From the NCBI GenBank assembly GCA_017853275.1, contig JAFMJV010000029.1, positions 1 through 32,634 of the forward strand: a stretch of DNA of 32,634 bases. The letters run 5' to 3'. Both the position numbers and the translations under genes were made by a program. This DNA comes from Chloroflexota bacterium (GTDB taxonomy: Bacteria; Chloroflexota; Limnocylindria; Limnocylindrales; CSP1-4). Below, piece after piece: positions 15,741 to 26,035 of this stretch; within the stretch, counting starts at the first letter, position 1, and the number at the start of each line of letters is the position of its first letter. The notes beneath the pieces were generated by a model. That model saw nothing but the letters and a program-made list of their open reading frames with translations, had not been told where the DNA came from and ran no database searches.

Positions 15741-18700
15741 TCAGCCGGCCGGGGCGATCCGGACGACCCCGGAGAGGACCGCCCCGGTATTCCCCCGCGC
15801 GTCCTCCAGGTTGAGCCGCCAGCGATAGCAGTAGCCCGCATCGAGACCGCGCGCCCGCACCGGACCGGATCCGAGGACCGCTCGGCTGACCGGCCGCCAG
15901 CCCAGGGGATCGCACCCCTGCCCGGCGAGCGGGGTCCGCTCGCGCTCCAGGCGCCGGAGGATGGCGCCGCCGAGCCCGCCGCGCTCCTGGTCCTCCCAGC
16001 GGACGAGGAAGGATCCCGTGGCCTGCTCCACGATCGTCCCCGGCGCGGGCGCCCGGAACCGGCCGGTCGGGGCGACCAGGTCGGGGAGGAGCGCACCGGA
16101 GACGATGACCGGCGCGGCGTTCCCCGTCCGGTCGCGCGGGGTGAGGAGCCAGCGATAGCAGCGTCCGGAGCGCAGGTCCGTCACGCGGTGTCCCACGATG
16201 GCGAGCTCCGGCTCCCCGTCCGCCGCCCACGCCGCTCCGGCACACGAGCCGGCCCGCGGCGGCGGAGCGCTCTGGCGCGCGATCTCCTGCATCGGGGCGA
16301 CGCCCGACCCGGCATCCACGAGAGCGCCCCAGCGCAGCTCGGGGACGAAGCCGGTCACGGTCGTCCCGGATGCCGGCGGCCACGACCAGCGGCCGCCGGT
16401 GGGGGCATTCCCGTCCACGTTCAGCCGCAGGATCGCGGGGGCGCTCGTCCGGCCCGCGCCATCGATCGCGATGAGCGGGAGCTCGGCGCGGCCGGCAGCG
16501 GGATCCCAGGCGATCTCGACCTCACGGTCCTCGGCACCGGCCGCAAGCGTCCAGCCCTCCGCGGGATCGGGCGGCTCGGCGGCGAGCTGGGCGATCCCCG
16601 CGCCCGGGTCGGCATCCGCGGGGAGGACGATGCGCATCGTCCCGCTCCCCTTCCGGACCCACGCGATCGTCCCCGCGCTCCGCTGCCAGACGCCGGATCC
16701 GGTCGCGCGCGCGAGCGGCGCCGGCGGATCCACGGTGTCGCGAAGGAGGGCACCGGAGACGAAGCGCACGCTCTCCCCGTCCCCGTCGATGAGGCGGAGG
16801 AGCCAGCGATAGCAGCCGTCGCTGCCGGGGTCCGCCTGGTCGATCGACCAGCCGCCCGCCGGCGATCCCTCCGGGTCGAGGACCTCCGGATCCTCCACCG
16901 GACCGGCGTCCTCCCACGCGGCATCCACGCAGGATCCGGGATCGGGGGGATCGGCACGCTGGAAGCGGAGCCGGCGCTCGGACGCCGCGGCACCCGGGGA
17001 GAGCTCATGGAGGGCGACGGAGAGCGGCCCCGCGCCGGTGATCGTGGGCGTTCCGGGTGCCGGGTCATCGAAGATCCCGCGGAGCCCGCCGGAGCGGACC
17101 TGGACCGTGATGCTCGTCGTCCGGACGAGGGAGCCGTCCGCAGCGCGGATCGTCACCGCGAGCGGCCCCGCCGCGGCGCTCCCGTCGTGATGGAGCGTGA
17201 CGCGCGCGGAGGAGCCCCCGGGTGCGGGTCCGGCGACCTCCGCGGTGATCCCGGCAGGGAGCCCCGGGACGGAGACCCGGACGGGATCCCGGTGCCGCCC
17301 GGAGCGCGTGAGCGTCACCTCGCTCTCCACGATCCCGCCGGGCGCGAGCTCGTCCGCGGGGGTGGTGGCGGAGATGGAGAGCTCGGGGAGGGTCCCGAGG
17401 GCGCCGGCATCGATGAGGCGGTCCGGGACGCTGTCCGGATCGGTCGCCGTGCGCCAGCCGAGCCCGGCTGCGGCAACGAGCGTCCGCCGGATCCGCTCCG
17501 GCGAGATCCCCGGCTCGGCGGCCGCCACGAGGGCGGCCACCCCGGCGACGAGCGGGGATGCCATCGAGGTCCCGGAGGACCATCCGTACCAGCCGTCCGG
17601 GAGGGTGGAGAGGATGCACTTCCCGGGCGCGATGAGGTCGATCTCCGGGCCGAAGTTGCTGAAGTCCGCGAAGGTGTCGTCCTGGTCCGGGGAGTACCAG
17701 GGGCAGATCTCCGACTGGCGCCCGCGACCGCCCGGCAGGCCGTCGAAGTCGGCGAGGGCGGAGACGGTGATCGCCTCGTCGTAGGCAGCCGGCTGGCGCG
17801 TCCGCGCGTCCACCGACTGGTTCCCGGCCGCCACGACGACCGTCGTCCCGTCCGCCACGAGCGCGCAGATCGCGGCATGGACGAGGTCGCCGGTCTCGCG
17901 GCCGCAATCACGGTCCTCGTGGCGCGGCAGCGTCCAGCCGATGGAAAGGTTCGCGACCTCGATCCTCGGCCGCTCCGGGTCCTCGCCGTCCCGCCAGCCG
18001 AGGATCGTCTCGAGACCGCACAGCTCCTGCGACAGGAGACCGGAGCCATCGTCCGCGATCACCTTCACCGCCCAGAGGCGGACCCCCGGGGCGGCGCCCA
18101 CCACCCCGCGCGCATCGTCCTTCGCCCCGACCGTCCCGGCCACGTGCGTGCCATGACCGTGGCGGTCGCGCCACGCCCCCGGGGAGGGGCCGGTACAGTC
18201 GTAGCCGCCCGCGATCCGCAGGTCGGCGGATGGGGCGATCCCGGTGTCCACGATCGCCACGTCCGCGTCGATCGCCTCGTCCCGGCCGTCGATCCGGACC
18301 CAGGGGCTCCCCCCGACCCGCGCACGCCGGATCCCGGTGGGAACGACCTGGTCACCGAGCCGCGTCCGCCGCACGCTGGAGGATGCGATCTCCCCCGCGA
18401 GGCGGACGGGGCGATCCGGGACGAGGGAGGCCACCGAGGGATCGCGCCGGAGCGCGGCCAGGCTCCGGGCGGTGAGCGGCGCGGTGAAGCCATCGAAGAT
18501 CCGGTGGTAGCTCCGGTCGGGCCGGATCCCGAGCGTCCGCGCGACGCGGGTCGCGGTCCGCCGCGCCACCGGATCGCCGATCCGTGCGGGGAGCGGCCCA
18601 TCCGCACGGGCCGGCCCGGTGATGCTTCCGTCCGCGCGGGCGAAGGCGACGATCCAGCGGCCGGCCGGAGCGTCCACCGCGGCGATGGCCGGAGCGGCTG

Positions 18701-18770
18701 GAAGGAGCGAGGCGGCGGCGAGGAGGAGCGGCATCCAGCGGTGGGCCGGATGCCGCCGCGTCGTCGGCAT
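15741..18770 (-). CDS. secreted subtilisin-like (S8) serine protease with repeated C-terminal domains
   Basis: Protein of 1009 aa. Signal peptide at 1-31. An I9-type propeptide follows (about 38-125, starting G-R-W-I-V-A-F). The S8 domain (about 140-440) has D175 (I-V-D-T-G), H206 (H-G-H-G-T-H-V-A-G), N317 of the oxyanion hole and S402 (S-G-T-S-M-A-S-P), so it should be active. Beyond it are a beta-rich region and three related modules, each with an early Cys near a Trp and a later C-Y-R-W-x-L, ending around residues 690, 900 and 1000. They probably form disulfide-stabilised Ig-like folds that bind substrate or surface. The start ATG is preceded 7 bases upstream by TATCCT and has no ribosome site; a GTG 27 bases earlier is in frame but would spoil the signal peptide. 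Confidence 0.9.
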   Translation of the reverse strand: MPTTRRHPAHRWMPLLLAAASLLPAAPAIAAVDAPAGRWIVAFARADGSITGPARADGPLPARIGDPVARRTATRVARTLGIRPDRSYHRIFDGFTAPLTARSLAALRRDPSVASLVPDRPVRLAGEIASSSVRRTRLGDQVVPTGIRRARVGGSPWVRIDGRDEAIDADVAIVDTGIAPSADLRIAGGYDCTGPSPGAWRDRHGHGTHVAGTVGAKDDARGVVGAAPGVRLWAVKVIADDGSGLLSQELCGLETILGWRDGEDPERPRIEVANLSIGWTLPRHEDRDCGRETGDLVHAAICALVADGTTVVVAAGNQSVDARTRQPAAYDEAITVSALADFDGLPGGRGRQSEICPWYSPDQDDTFADFSNFGPEIDLIAPGKCILSTLPDGWYGWSSGTSMASPLVAGVAALVAAAEPGISPERIRRTLVAAAGLGWRTATDPDSVPDRLIDAGALGTLPELSISATTPADELAPGGIVESEVTLTRSGRHRDPVRVSVPGLPAGITAEVAGPAPGGSSARVTLHHDGSAAAGPLAVTIRAADGSLVRTTSITVQVRSGGLRGIFDDPAPGTPTITGAGPLSVALHELSPGAAASERRLRFQRADPPDPGSCVDAAWEDAGPVEDPEVLDPEGSPAGGWSIDQADPGSDGCYRWLLRLIDGDGESVRFVSGALLRDTVDPPAPLARATGSGVWQRSAGTIAWVRKGSGTMRIVLPADADPGAGIAQLAAEPPDPAEGWTLAAGAEDREVEIAWDPAAGRAELPLIAIDGAGRTSAPAILRLNVDGNAPTGGRWSWPPASGTTVTGFVPELRWGALVDAGSGVAPMQEIARQSAPPPRAGSCAGAAWAADGEPELAIVGHRVTDLRSGRCYRWLLTPRDRTGNAAPVIVSGALLPDLVAPTGRFRAPAPGTIVEQATGSFLVRWEDQERGGLGGAILRRLERERTPLAGQGCDPLGWRPVSRAVLGSGPVRARGLDAGYCYRWRLNLEDARGNTGAVLSGVVRIAPAG

Positions 18771-18777
18771 GGCGTGG

Positions 18778-18783
18778 AGGATA
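18778..18783 (-). promoter_or_regulatory. TATCCT box 7 bases before the protease start (leaderless promoter candidate)
   Basis: TATCCT on the minus strand, separated by 7 bases from the ATG at 18768-18770. At normal -10 spacing, transcription would begin at or next to the start codon. The same box at 6-base spacing precedes two other genes (23516 and 31821). Confidence 0.45.
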
Positions 18784-18817
18784 GCCACCCGTTCCACGAG
18801 ACCCCGGAGACGCGCAC

Positions 18818-18843
18818 GACCCCCGGCCTTTCGGCCGGGGGTC
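18818..18843 (-). terminator. perfect 11-bp GC hairpin after the calcium-binding protein gene
   Basis: GACCCCCGGCC-TTTC-GGCCGGGGGTC: 11 perfect pairs and a 4-base loop, 25 bases beyond the stop of the thrombospondin-repeat gene and upstream of the protease gene. No U-run on the minus strand. Confidence 0.65.
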
Positions 18844-18868
18844 GGAGCGGACCGGAGGGGGTGGTCCG

Positions 18869-19417
18869 TCAGGCGAGCGGTGAGGACGTCGGGTCGGGAG
18901 ACGGAGAGGGCGATGCGCTCGGGTCGGGGCAGAGGTCGTCGTCCGAGTCGTCGCTGCCGATGCGATCGCCGCCGTGGTCATCCCCCGCGTCGTCGCAGTC
19001 GTCATCCCCGGAACCGTCGTCGTTCACGTCGTCGTCGCCGTCCTCGATCCCGTCGTCATCGGAATCGTCGTCGTTCGGGTCGGTGCCCTCATCGAGCTCG
19101 TCGCCGTCGTCCAGGCCGTCGTCGTCGGAGTCGGCGCTGAGGGGATCCGTCCCCTCCTTCGCCTCCTTGCGGTTCCGGAGACCGTCCTCGTCCTCGTCCT
19201 CCTTGCCATCGCGGATCCCGTCGTCGTCGGTATCACGGTCCGCCGGATCGGTGAAGGTCATCGTCAGCTCGTAGCCGTTGACGAGACCATCCCGGTCCCG
19301 GTCCCGGTCGCCACCGCGCCGCGCCTGGGCGGGGACGACGGCGGTCGCGGCGACGAGCGCGGCGACCGCGAGGGCGGTGGTGAGAAGCCGTGCGCGGCGG
19401 TCGATCGGATGAGCCAT
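18869..19417 (-). CDS. secreted Asp-rich protein with thrombospondin type 3 calcium-binding repeats
   Basis: Protein of 182 aa. Signal peptide at 1-32 (A-Q-A cut). The mature part is built from D-x-D-x-D-G-L/I repeats (about 38-150), the thrombospondin type 3 pattern that binds calcium, then an Asp-rich stretch and a Pro/Ser-rich tail (P-S-A-S-P-S-P-S). The mature chain is very acidic, and there is no enzyme domain. GAGGGA precedes the ATG at 19415-19417. It lies between the protease and the sigma/anti-sigma pair, all leftward, each separated by a hairpin, so it is probably a single-gene transcript. Its leader region holds a set of nested inverted repeats. Likely role: surface or matrix calcium binding; this is inference. 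Confidence 0.82.
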   Translation of the reverse strand: MAHPIDRRARLLTTALAVAALVAATAVVPAQARRGGDRDRDRDGLVNGYELTMTFTDPADRDTDDDGIRDGKEDEDEDGLRNRKEAKEGTDPLSADSDDDGLDDGDELDEGTDPNDDDSDDDGIEDGDDDVNDDGSGDDDCDDAGDDHGGDRIGSDDSDDDLCPDPSASPSPSPDPTSSPLA

Positions 19418-19498
19418 CGGTGGGTTCCCTCTTCCTTGCTGGAGCGGGCCGCTCTCGGCCCTGTCGTCATCCCTGAGGCAGAGAGTCGCGCCTCGGTT

Positions 19499-19508
19499 GC
19501 ACCGGTGC
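19499..19508. promoter_or_regulatory. 10-bp perfect palindrome GCACCGGTGC
   Basis: Lies about 85 bases upstream of the calcium-binding protein start, next to the nested repeats at 19513-19548. Candidate binding site, weak alone. Confidence 0.25.
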
Positions 19509-19512
19509 GATA

Positions 19513-19548
19513 GGACCATCGGGATGGTCCGGAGCCACCCGATGGTCC
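19513..19548. promoter_or_regulatory. nested inverted repeats upstream of the calcium-binding protein gene
   Basis: GGACCATCGGG (19513-19523) and CCCGATGGTCC (19538-19548) are perfect 11-base arms. Inside, GGACCAT-CGGG-ATGGTCC (19513-19530) forms an alternative 7-pair hairpin. The seven-base unit thus appears three times in 36 bases, allowing two exclusive structures. It is in the 218-base gap between the calcium-binding protein and the anti-sigma gene; operator or switch role is unproven. Confidence 0.45.
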
Positions 19549-19585
19549 GGGGGTCCCACGACGACCGTGGGGGCGGTGACCGAAA

Positions 19586-19609
19586 GGCCCCGGCCGATAG
19601 GCCGGGGCC
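19586..19609 (-). terminator. perfect GC hairpin after the anti-sigma gene
   Basis: GGCCCCGGCC-GATA-GGCCGGGGCC: 10 perfect pairs with a 4-base loop, 26 bases beyond the anti-sigma stop. No clear U-run. Confidence 0.65.
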
Positions 19610-19635
19610 AGGTGGGATCGACGAGGATCGGCCGA

Positions 19636-20436
19636 TCAGTCGTCGTCCGGCTTCTCCGTCTCGCCGGGCTTCAACGTCTCCCCGGGCTTGAGGGTCTCGC
19701 CGGGCTTCAGCGTCTCCCCGGGCTTGGGGGTCCGGCGGTCCCGCTCCTCCGGCTCCTCGGTCTCGCGGGGGCGCTCCGTGCGCTGCGGCTTCGGCGTGGC
19801 CGGGCGCTCCGTCCGCTCGGGCTTCGGGGTGGCCGGGGCGGGCGTGGGGGTCGGCAGCGGCGTGGACGGCGGAAGCGTGGGCGCGACCGTGGGCGCCGGG
19901 GTCGGCGTGGGGATCGGGCCGATGGACGGCTCGGGCGACGGCGACGGGCTCGGGGATGGGGATGGCAGAACGCTCGGGACCGGGCTCGGGACGAGGGACG
20001 GCTCCGGCGTGAGCGAGGGGCTCGGCAGGGGCGACGGCAGGACGATCGCCGGATCCGGCTGGATCGCCTCCAGGACACGGATGACCCCCGCGGCACCCGC
20101 AGCGCCGCCGACGCCCACGACCCCGAGGGTGAGGACGACGAGACCGAGCGCCTGCGCCCGGACGAGAGCGGGGTAGCGGCCACGGCCGGCGACCGCGGCG
20201 GTCAGCCCGCCGAAGGCCGCTGCGATCCGTGCGGGCCGGAGCGAGGCGAGCGCCACCAGGTAGCGGCGCGCCGGCCGGTCCGCCTCCGCGGCGAGGCGGG
20301 CGAGGACGCGATCGGTGAGGTCCGGGGCCGGGGCGATCTCCGTGGAGCGCGCGTAGCGCTGGAGGATCTCCTCGACGGGATCGGCCGAGTCGCGGGGAGG
20401 GAGCCCCGGCCGGCGCGGATCGAAGGGGCCGCTCAC
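19636..20436 (-). CDS. membrane anti-sigma-like protein with Pro-rich outer tail
   Basis: Protein of 266 aa encoded with the ECF sigma factor. Residues 1-90 are cytoplasmic and helical (V-E-E-I-L-Q-R-Y-A near 21-29), one membrane helix lies near 95-118, and the rest is an outer tail of Pro/Ser/Thr repeats followed by basic/acidic R-T-E-R-P stretches and four K-P-G-E-T units at the end. A partner of the sigma factor is inferred from gene order and topology; the HxxxCxxC zinc anti-sigma signature is not visible. It starts with GTG (20434-20436) overlapping the sigma stop (GTGA), so the two are made together. The outer tail could sense cell-wall state. Could also be just a sigma-linked wall protein. 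Confidence 0.75.
   Translation of the reverse strand: MSGPFDPRRPGLPPRDSADPVEEILQRYARSTEIAPAPDLTDRVLARLAAEADRPARRYLVALASLRPARIAAAFGGLTAAVAGRGRYPALVRAQALGLVVLTLGVVGVGGAAGAAGVIRVLEAIQPDPAIVLPSPLPSPSLTPEPSLVPSPVPSVLPSPSPSPSPSPEPSIGPIPTPTPAPTVAPTLPPSTPLPTPTPAPATPKPERTERPATPKPQRTERPRETEEPEERDRRTPKPGETLKPGETLKPGETLKPGETEKPDDD
19658..19729 (-). repeat. four 18-bp tandem repeats coding L-K-P-G-E-T
   Basis: Four consecutive 18-base units at the 3' end of the anti-sigma gene. Units 1 and 3 are close copies, as are 2 and 4, so a 36-base block was duplicated. They add six residues each without breaking the frame; copy number may vary between strains. Confidence 0.85.
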
Positions 20437-20984
20437 CGGAGGCCTCCCGCGGCGAGCACGTCCCGGAGCTTCCCGAGGCCGCGGTGGAGCTGGGCCTTCA
20501 CGGTCCCCTCGGGGCGACCGGTGGCGGCGGCGACCTCCGCCACGGAGAGCTCACCGAAGAACCGCAGCGCGACGACGGAGCGGTAGGGCTCCCCGAGACC
20601 CGCGACGGCGGCGCGCACGACATCCCGCTGCTCCGCGTCCAGGATCTCGCCGATCGGGGATCCGGAACCCGGGAGGACCGCCGCAAGGGCGTCGTCCAGG
20701 ACAGCGGTCCGCGTCTCGCGGCGCGTCCGGCCGGATGACCGGCGCCACGACTCCCGGGTCGCGATCATCGCGAGCCAGGCGCCGGGCGGGCCATCCCCGC
20801 GGTAGCTGCCGAGCGATCGGTAGGCGAGCACGAAGGTCTCCTGGGTCGCATCCTCGGCATCTTCCACGCGGCCGAGGATCCGGTAGCAGGTCCGGAAGAC
20901 GTTCGGCGTCTCCCGTTCCACGAGCAGGCGGAAGGCCTCTCCGTCACCGGCGGCAAGCGCCGCGGCGAGGGCAAGATCATCCAC
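20433..20984 (-). CDS. ECF-type RNA polymerase sigma factor
   Basis: Sigma-70 family factor of 183 aa, standard ECF length. Region 2 spans about 10-80 with the [10 protein letters not shown] motif (42-51) for core and -10 recognition. Region 4 spans about 120-175 with a helix-turn-helix ([18 protein letters not shown]). Regions 1 and 3 are absent. The start is GTG (20982-20984) with AGGTGAG just upstream. It overlaps the anti-sigma gene by 4 bases. A TAGATT box on the minus strand at 21065-21070 may be its promoter. Likely targets are envelope or secreted-protein genes, perhaps including the neighbours, but that is inference. Confidence 0.93.
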   Translation of the reverse strand: MDDLALAAALAAGDGEAFRLLVERETPNVFRTCYRILGRVEDAEDATQETFVLAYRSLGSYRGDGPPGAWLAMIATRESWRRSSGRTRRETRTAVLDDALAAVLPGSGSPIGEILDAEQRDVVRAAVAGLGEPYRSVVALRFFGELSVAEVAAATGRPEGTVKAQLHRGLGKLRDVLAAGGLR

Positions 20985-21064
20985 AACTCACCTGAGGCAT
21001 CCGCCCGCCGATCCGTTGCATCGCGTCCACTCCCGTCCGGCACACGGCCGCCGGCTTCCCGCGC

Positions 21065-21070
21065 AATCTA
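21065..21070 (-). promoter_or_regulatory. possible -10 box (TAGATT) for the sigma factor gene
   Basis: TAGATT on the minus strand, about 80 bases ahead of the GTG start, in the 113-base gap after the MFS gene. The -35 region is poor, as might be expected if an ECF sigma used its own -35 type. Confidence 0.3.
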
Positions 21071-21097
21071 CCCCGCTGACCGGCCGGGCGTCGCGGC

Positions 21098-22354
21098 TCA
21101 GCCGGTACGGCCGACCGGGCCCGCGCCGGTGGCAAGGGCGATCCGCGGGCTGCGCCGGACGAGCAGGAGGGCGACGGCGATCGCCACGAGGGCAAGGAGG
21201 CCACCCGCGGCGAAGGCGGCGGCGACCCCGGCCGTGGCGGCGATCGCACCGGCGAAGAGCGCGCCGATCGGCGAGCTCCCCGCGAAGACGGTGAGGTAGA
21301 CGCTCATCACCCGGCCGCGGAGCGCATCGGGGACGGTGAGCTGGATGATCGTGTTCGTGGTGGCCGCCATCGCGATGAGACCCCAGCCCACGACCGCCAT
21401 GAGGAGCAGGGAGAGGGGGAGGATCCGGGAGAGGGCCATGAGGGTGATCGCGAGCCCGATCGCGCCACCCCCGGCGAGGAGGAGGCGGAGGGTCGGCGGG
21501 CGCCCGGCCGCCATCGCGAGGGAGCTGACGAGCGAGCCGAGCCCGACCGCCGCACCGAGGAAGCCGTAGGTCGTGGCGTCGCCGCCGAGGAGGTCGCGGG
21601 CCGCGAGGGGCAGCAGGACCTGGTTGTTCAGCCCGAAGACCGCCACGACCCCCACGACGCAGATCGCGAGGAGGATGACCGGCTCGCTCCGGACGTAGCG
21701 GAGCCCCTCGGCGAGCTGGTCACCCACCTGGCGGACGCTGTGCGGGCGCTCCGCCCGCGGCCGCAGGTGGAGCTCCGAGGCACGCATGGCGAGGAGGCCG
21801 ACGATGACCGCCACGTAGCTCGCCGCGTTGAGGAGGAAGCACTCCTCGATCCCCACCGCGGCGATGACGAGCCCGGCGACGGCGGGACCCACGACCCGGG
21901 CCCCGTTGAAGAGGGCGCTGTTGTAGCCGATCGCCGCGGCGATCTCGTCCCGGCCCACCATCTCGAGGACGAAGGACTGGCGGATCGGCATGTCGAAGGC
22001 GTTGACGCAGCCGAGGAGGAAGGCGAGGACGATGACGTGCCAGACGGCCACGACGTCCGCGAGGACGAGGACGCCGAGGATGAGCGCCAGGAGGCCGGAG
22101 ATGACCTGGGTCGCGAGGAGCCCGGCACGACGCGGCAGGGTGTCCGCGACGATCCCGCCGAAGAGGCCGAGGATCATCACGGGGAGGAACTGGGCGACCC
22201 CCACGATGCCGAGGAGGAAGGGGTCGTCCGTCAGCTCCAGGACGAGCCAGCCCTGGGCGACCGTCTGCATCCAGGTCCCGGGGAGAGAGATCAGCTGCCC
22301 GAGGTAGAAGAGGCGGTAGTTCCGGTGGCGGAAGACGCGCAGGCTCGTGGGCAT
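21098..22354 (-). CDS. MFS transporter, EntS-like exporter
   Basis: Major facilitator of 418 aa with about 11-12 hydrophobic segments. The start F-R-H-R-N-Y-R-L-F-Y-L-G-Q-L-I-S-L-P-G-T-W-M-Q is typical of the EntS/MFS_3 group, whose members export siderophores or drugs. The conserved loop between helices 2 and 3 appears as G-I-V-A-D-T-L-P-R-R (about 68-77). No substrate can be named. The ATG at 22352-22354 was chosen because family members begin right there; an in-frame GTG 39 bases upstream (22391-22393) is an alternative, and neither has a good ribosome site. It lies about 90 bases downstream of the malate dehydrogenase gene in the same direction. Confidence 0.88.
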   Translation of the reverse strand: MPTSLRVFRHRNYRLFYLGQLISLPGTWMQTVAQGWLVLELTDDPFLLGIVGVAQFLPVMILGLFGGIVADTLPRRAGLLATQVISGLLALILGVLVLADVVAVWHVIVLAFLLGCVNAFDMPIRQSFVLEMVGRDEIAAAIGYNSALFNGARVVGPAVAGLVIAAVGIEECFLLNAASYVAVIVGLLAMRASELHLRPRAERPHSVRQVGDQLAEGLRYVRSEPVILLAICVVGVVAVFGLNNQVLLPLAARDLLGGDATTYGFLGAAVGLGSLVSSLAMAAGRPPTLRLLLAGGGAIGLAITLMALSRILPLSLLLMAVVGWGLIAMAATTNTIIQLTVPDALRGRVMSVYLTVFAGSSPIGALFAGAIAATAGVAAAFAAGGLLALVAIAVALLLVRRSPRIALATGAGPVGRTG

Positions 22355-22435
22355 GCGCGGGCGGATCGATCGTGCGGCGCCCGGGCCGCTCACCGGGGGA
22401 TGCGCGGGGCGGGGCCGCGGCGGAGCGCCGGGCCC

Positions 22436-24766
<2,331 letters not shown>

Positions 24767-24791
24767 GCAGGCCGCCGTGCCGGGCAGTCGG

Positions 24792-25451
24792 TCAGGCGCG
24801 CGGGTAGCGCAGGCGGATCGTGGTCCCGCCGCCCGCGGGCCGCTCCACGAGGATCCGCGCGCCGTCCGCGTCGGCGAGGCGGCGGACGGTGGGGAGCCCG
24901 AGGCCGTGCCCGTCCGCGCCGCCGCCGACGGCCGGTTCGTCCGCGGCGAGGATCGCCACGCCCGCGTCCGGGAGACCCGGGCCGTCGTCCGTGACGGAGA
25001 GCTCCGGGCTGCCGTCCCCGGCGGTCGTCGTGGCGATCCGGACCGTTCCGCCCGAGCCGGCGGCAGCGGATGCGTTGAGGACGAGGTTGAGGAGGATCCG
25101 CTCCAGGGCGAGCCGGTCGATCCGTACCGGGCCGGCCGGCGCGAGGGCGGTGAGCACCCGTGCCTCCACCGGCAGGACGGCACGGAGGATCGGGAGCGCG
25201 GCCGCGGCCACCTCCGCGAGATCGGTCCGTTCAGGCGGGACCGGATCCGCCCCCTCCGGGATCAGGCGGTCGAGGATGAGCCGGCGGGCGCGCGTGGCGG
25301 CGATGACGAGGTCGGCGACGTCCGCGCGCGCGGGATGGTCGGGGGCGAGCGCCGCCTGGGCGAGCTCCGCGTGGGCGAGGACCGCGGTGAGCAGGTTCCG
25401 CAGGTCATGCGCGACGCCGTCCGCCTCCGCGCGTCCGTCCTCCGGCGCCAT
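24792..25451 (-). CDS. minimal soluble histidine kinase-like protein
   Basis: Protein of 219 aa with only the kinase core. H-box V-A-H-D-L-R-N-L-L-T with H15 as the likely phosphate acceptor; N-box L-L-N-L-V-L-N-A-S; G1 D-D-G-P-G-L-P; G2 G-H-G-L-G-L. There is no membrane helix, sensor or HAMP domain, and no response regulator in the window. The ATG (25449-25451) is 12 bases after the OsmC stop without a good ribosome site, so it is probably translated by coupling. All ATP-binding motifs are intact, so it does not look like a pseudogene. Input could come from a partner protein. The link with OsmC suggests redox or peroxide signalling, as inference. Confidence 0.82.
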   Translation of the reverse strand: MAPEDGRAEADGVAHDLRNLLTAVLAHAELAQAALAPDHPARADVADLVIAATRARRLILDRLIPEGADPVPPERTDLAEVAAAALPILRAVLPVEARVLTALAPAGPVRIDRLALERILLNLVLNASAAAGSGGTVRIATTTAGDGSPELSVTDDGPGLPDAGVAILAADEPAVGGGADGHGLGLPTVRRLADADGARILVERPAGGGTTIRLRYPRA

Positions 25452-25463
25452 CCGCGCGTCCGG

Positions 25464-25955
25464 TCAGCCGGGCTGGACGCCGGGGGCGGCGTGGGCGTAC
25501 GGCCCCTCCACGACGACCTCGCCGGCCTCCTCGGAGCCGTCCGGGCGGCGGAGACGGTAGTGGTGGTGGATCGCGGCGATGCCCGAGCCCACGGTGGCGC
25601 CGACCGAGCAGTACTTCGTGGCCGAGAGCTCGATCGCGCGGCGGATCGCGGCGGGATCCACGTCTCCGCTGACCACGTGGGTGATGTCGATCCGGGTGAA
25701 GAGGGAGGGGTGTCCCTCGCGCTGCTCCCCGCTCGCTTCGATGGCATAGCCGGTGAGCGGCTGCTGCTTCTTGCGCAGGATCGAGACGACATCCATGGCG
25801 GTGCAGCCGGCGACCGCGATCGGGATCAGCTCGGCGGGCCGCAGCCCGGTATCCCCGATGCCGTCGTCCATGACGATCTCGTGGCCGCTCCCGGCCTTCG
25901 CGACGAGCCGGAGGCCGTCGCCGTCCAGGGTGATCGTGCCGGTCTTCGTCGCCAT
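25464..25955 (-). CDS. OsmC/Ohr family protein
   Basis: Protein of 163 aa with both conserved cysteines, C51 (V-A-G-C-T-A-M-D) and C116 (K-Y-C-S-V-G-A-T), that reduce organic hydroperoxides in this family. The spacing and the Y-C-S-V motif put it nearer the YhfA/OsmC-like group than classical Ohr. The start ATG (25953-25955) follows GGAGAGCAGG. A good promoter (TTGCGC, 17 bases, TATCCT) lies about 50 bases upstream and is overlapped by a palindrome, so expression is probably controlled by a repressor. It is the first gene of a two-gene unit with the minimal kinase. Confidence 0.92.
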   Translation of the reverse strand: MATKTGTITLDGDGLRLVAKAGSGHEIVMDDGIGDTGLRPAELIPIAVAGCTAMDVVSILRKKQQPLTGYAIEASGEQREGHPSLFTRIDITHVVSGDVDPAAIRRAIELSATKYCSVGATVGSGIAAIHHHYRLRRPDGSEEAGEVVVEGPYAHAAPGVQPG

Positions 25956-26004
25956 CCTGCTCTCCGCCGTCCGGGCGTCCGCCGGGGACGCCACACCGGG
26001 CTGG

Positions 26005-26033
26005 AGGATAGCGGTGTTTGCGTGATTGCGCAA
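26005..26033 (-). promoter_or_regulatory. promoter of the OsmC gene
   Basis: Minus strand: TTGCGC (26028-26033) as -35, 17-base spacer, TATCCT (26005-26010) as -10. The best-formed sigma-70-like promoter in the window. Transcription would start near 25998, leaving a leader of about 43 bases. Confidence 0.5.
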
Positions 26034-26035
26034 AC
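26016..26035. promoter_or_regulatory. operator-like palindrome over the OsmC promoter
   Basis: GTTTGCG-TGATTG-CGCAAAC: perfect 7-base arms, 6-base spacer. It covers the -35 and most of the spacer of the OsmC promoter and also holds the GTG start of the divergent gene, so one regulator could block both genes. Confidence 0.55.

Noticed and set aside
19658-19729. Short regular repeats as a possible CRISPR array
   Set aside because: The 18-base units are directly adjacent without spacers and keep the reading frame of the anti-sigma tail.
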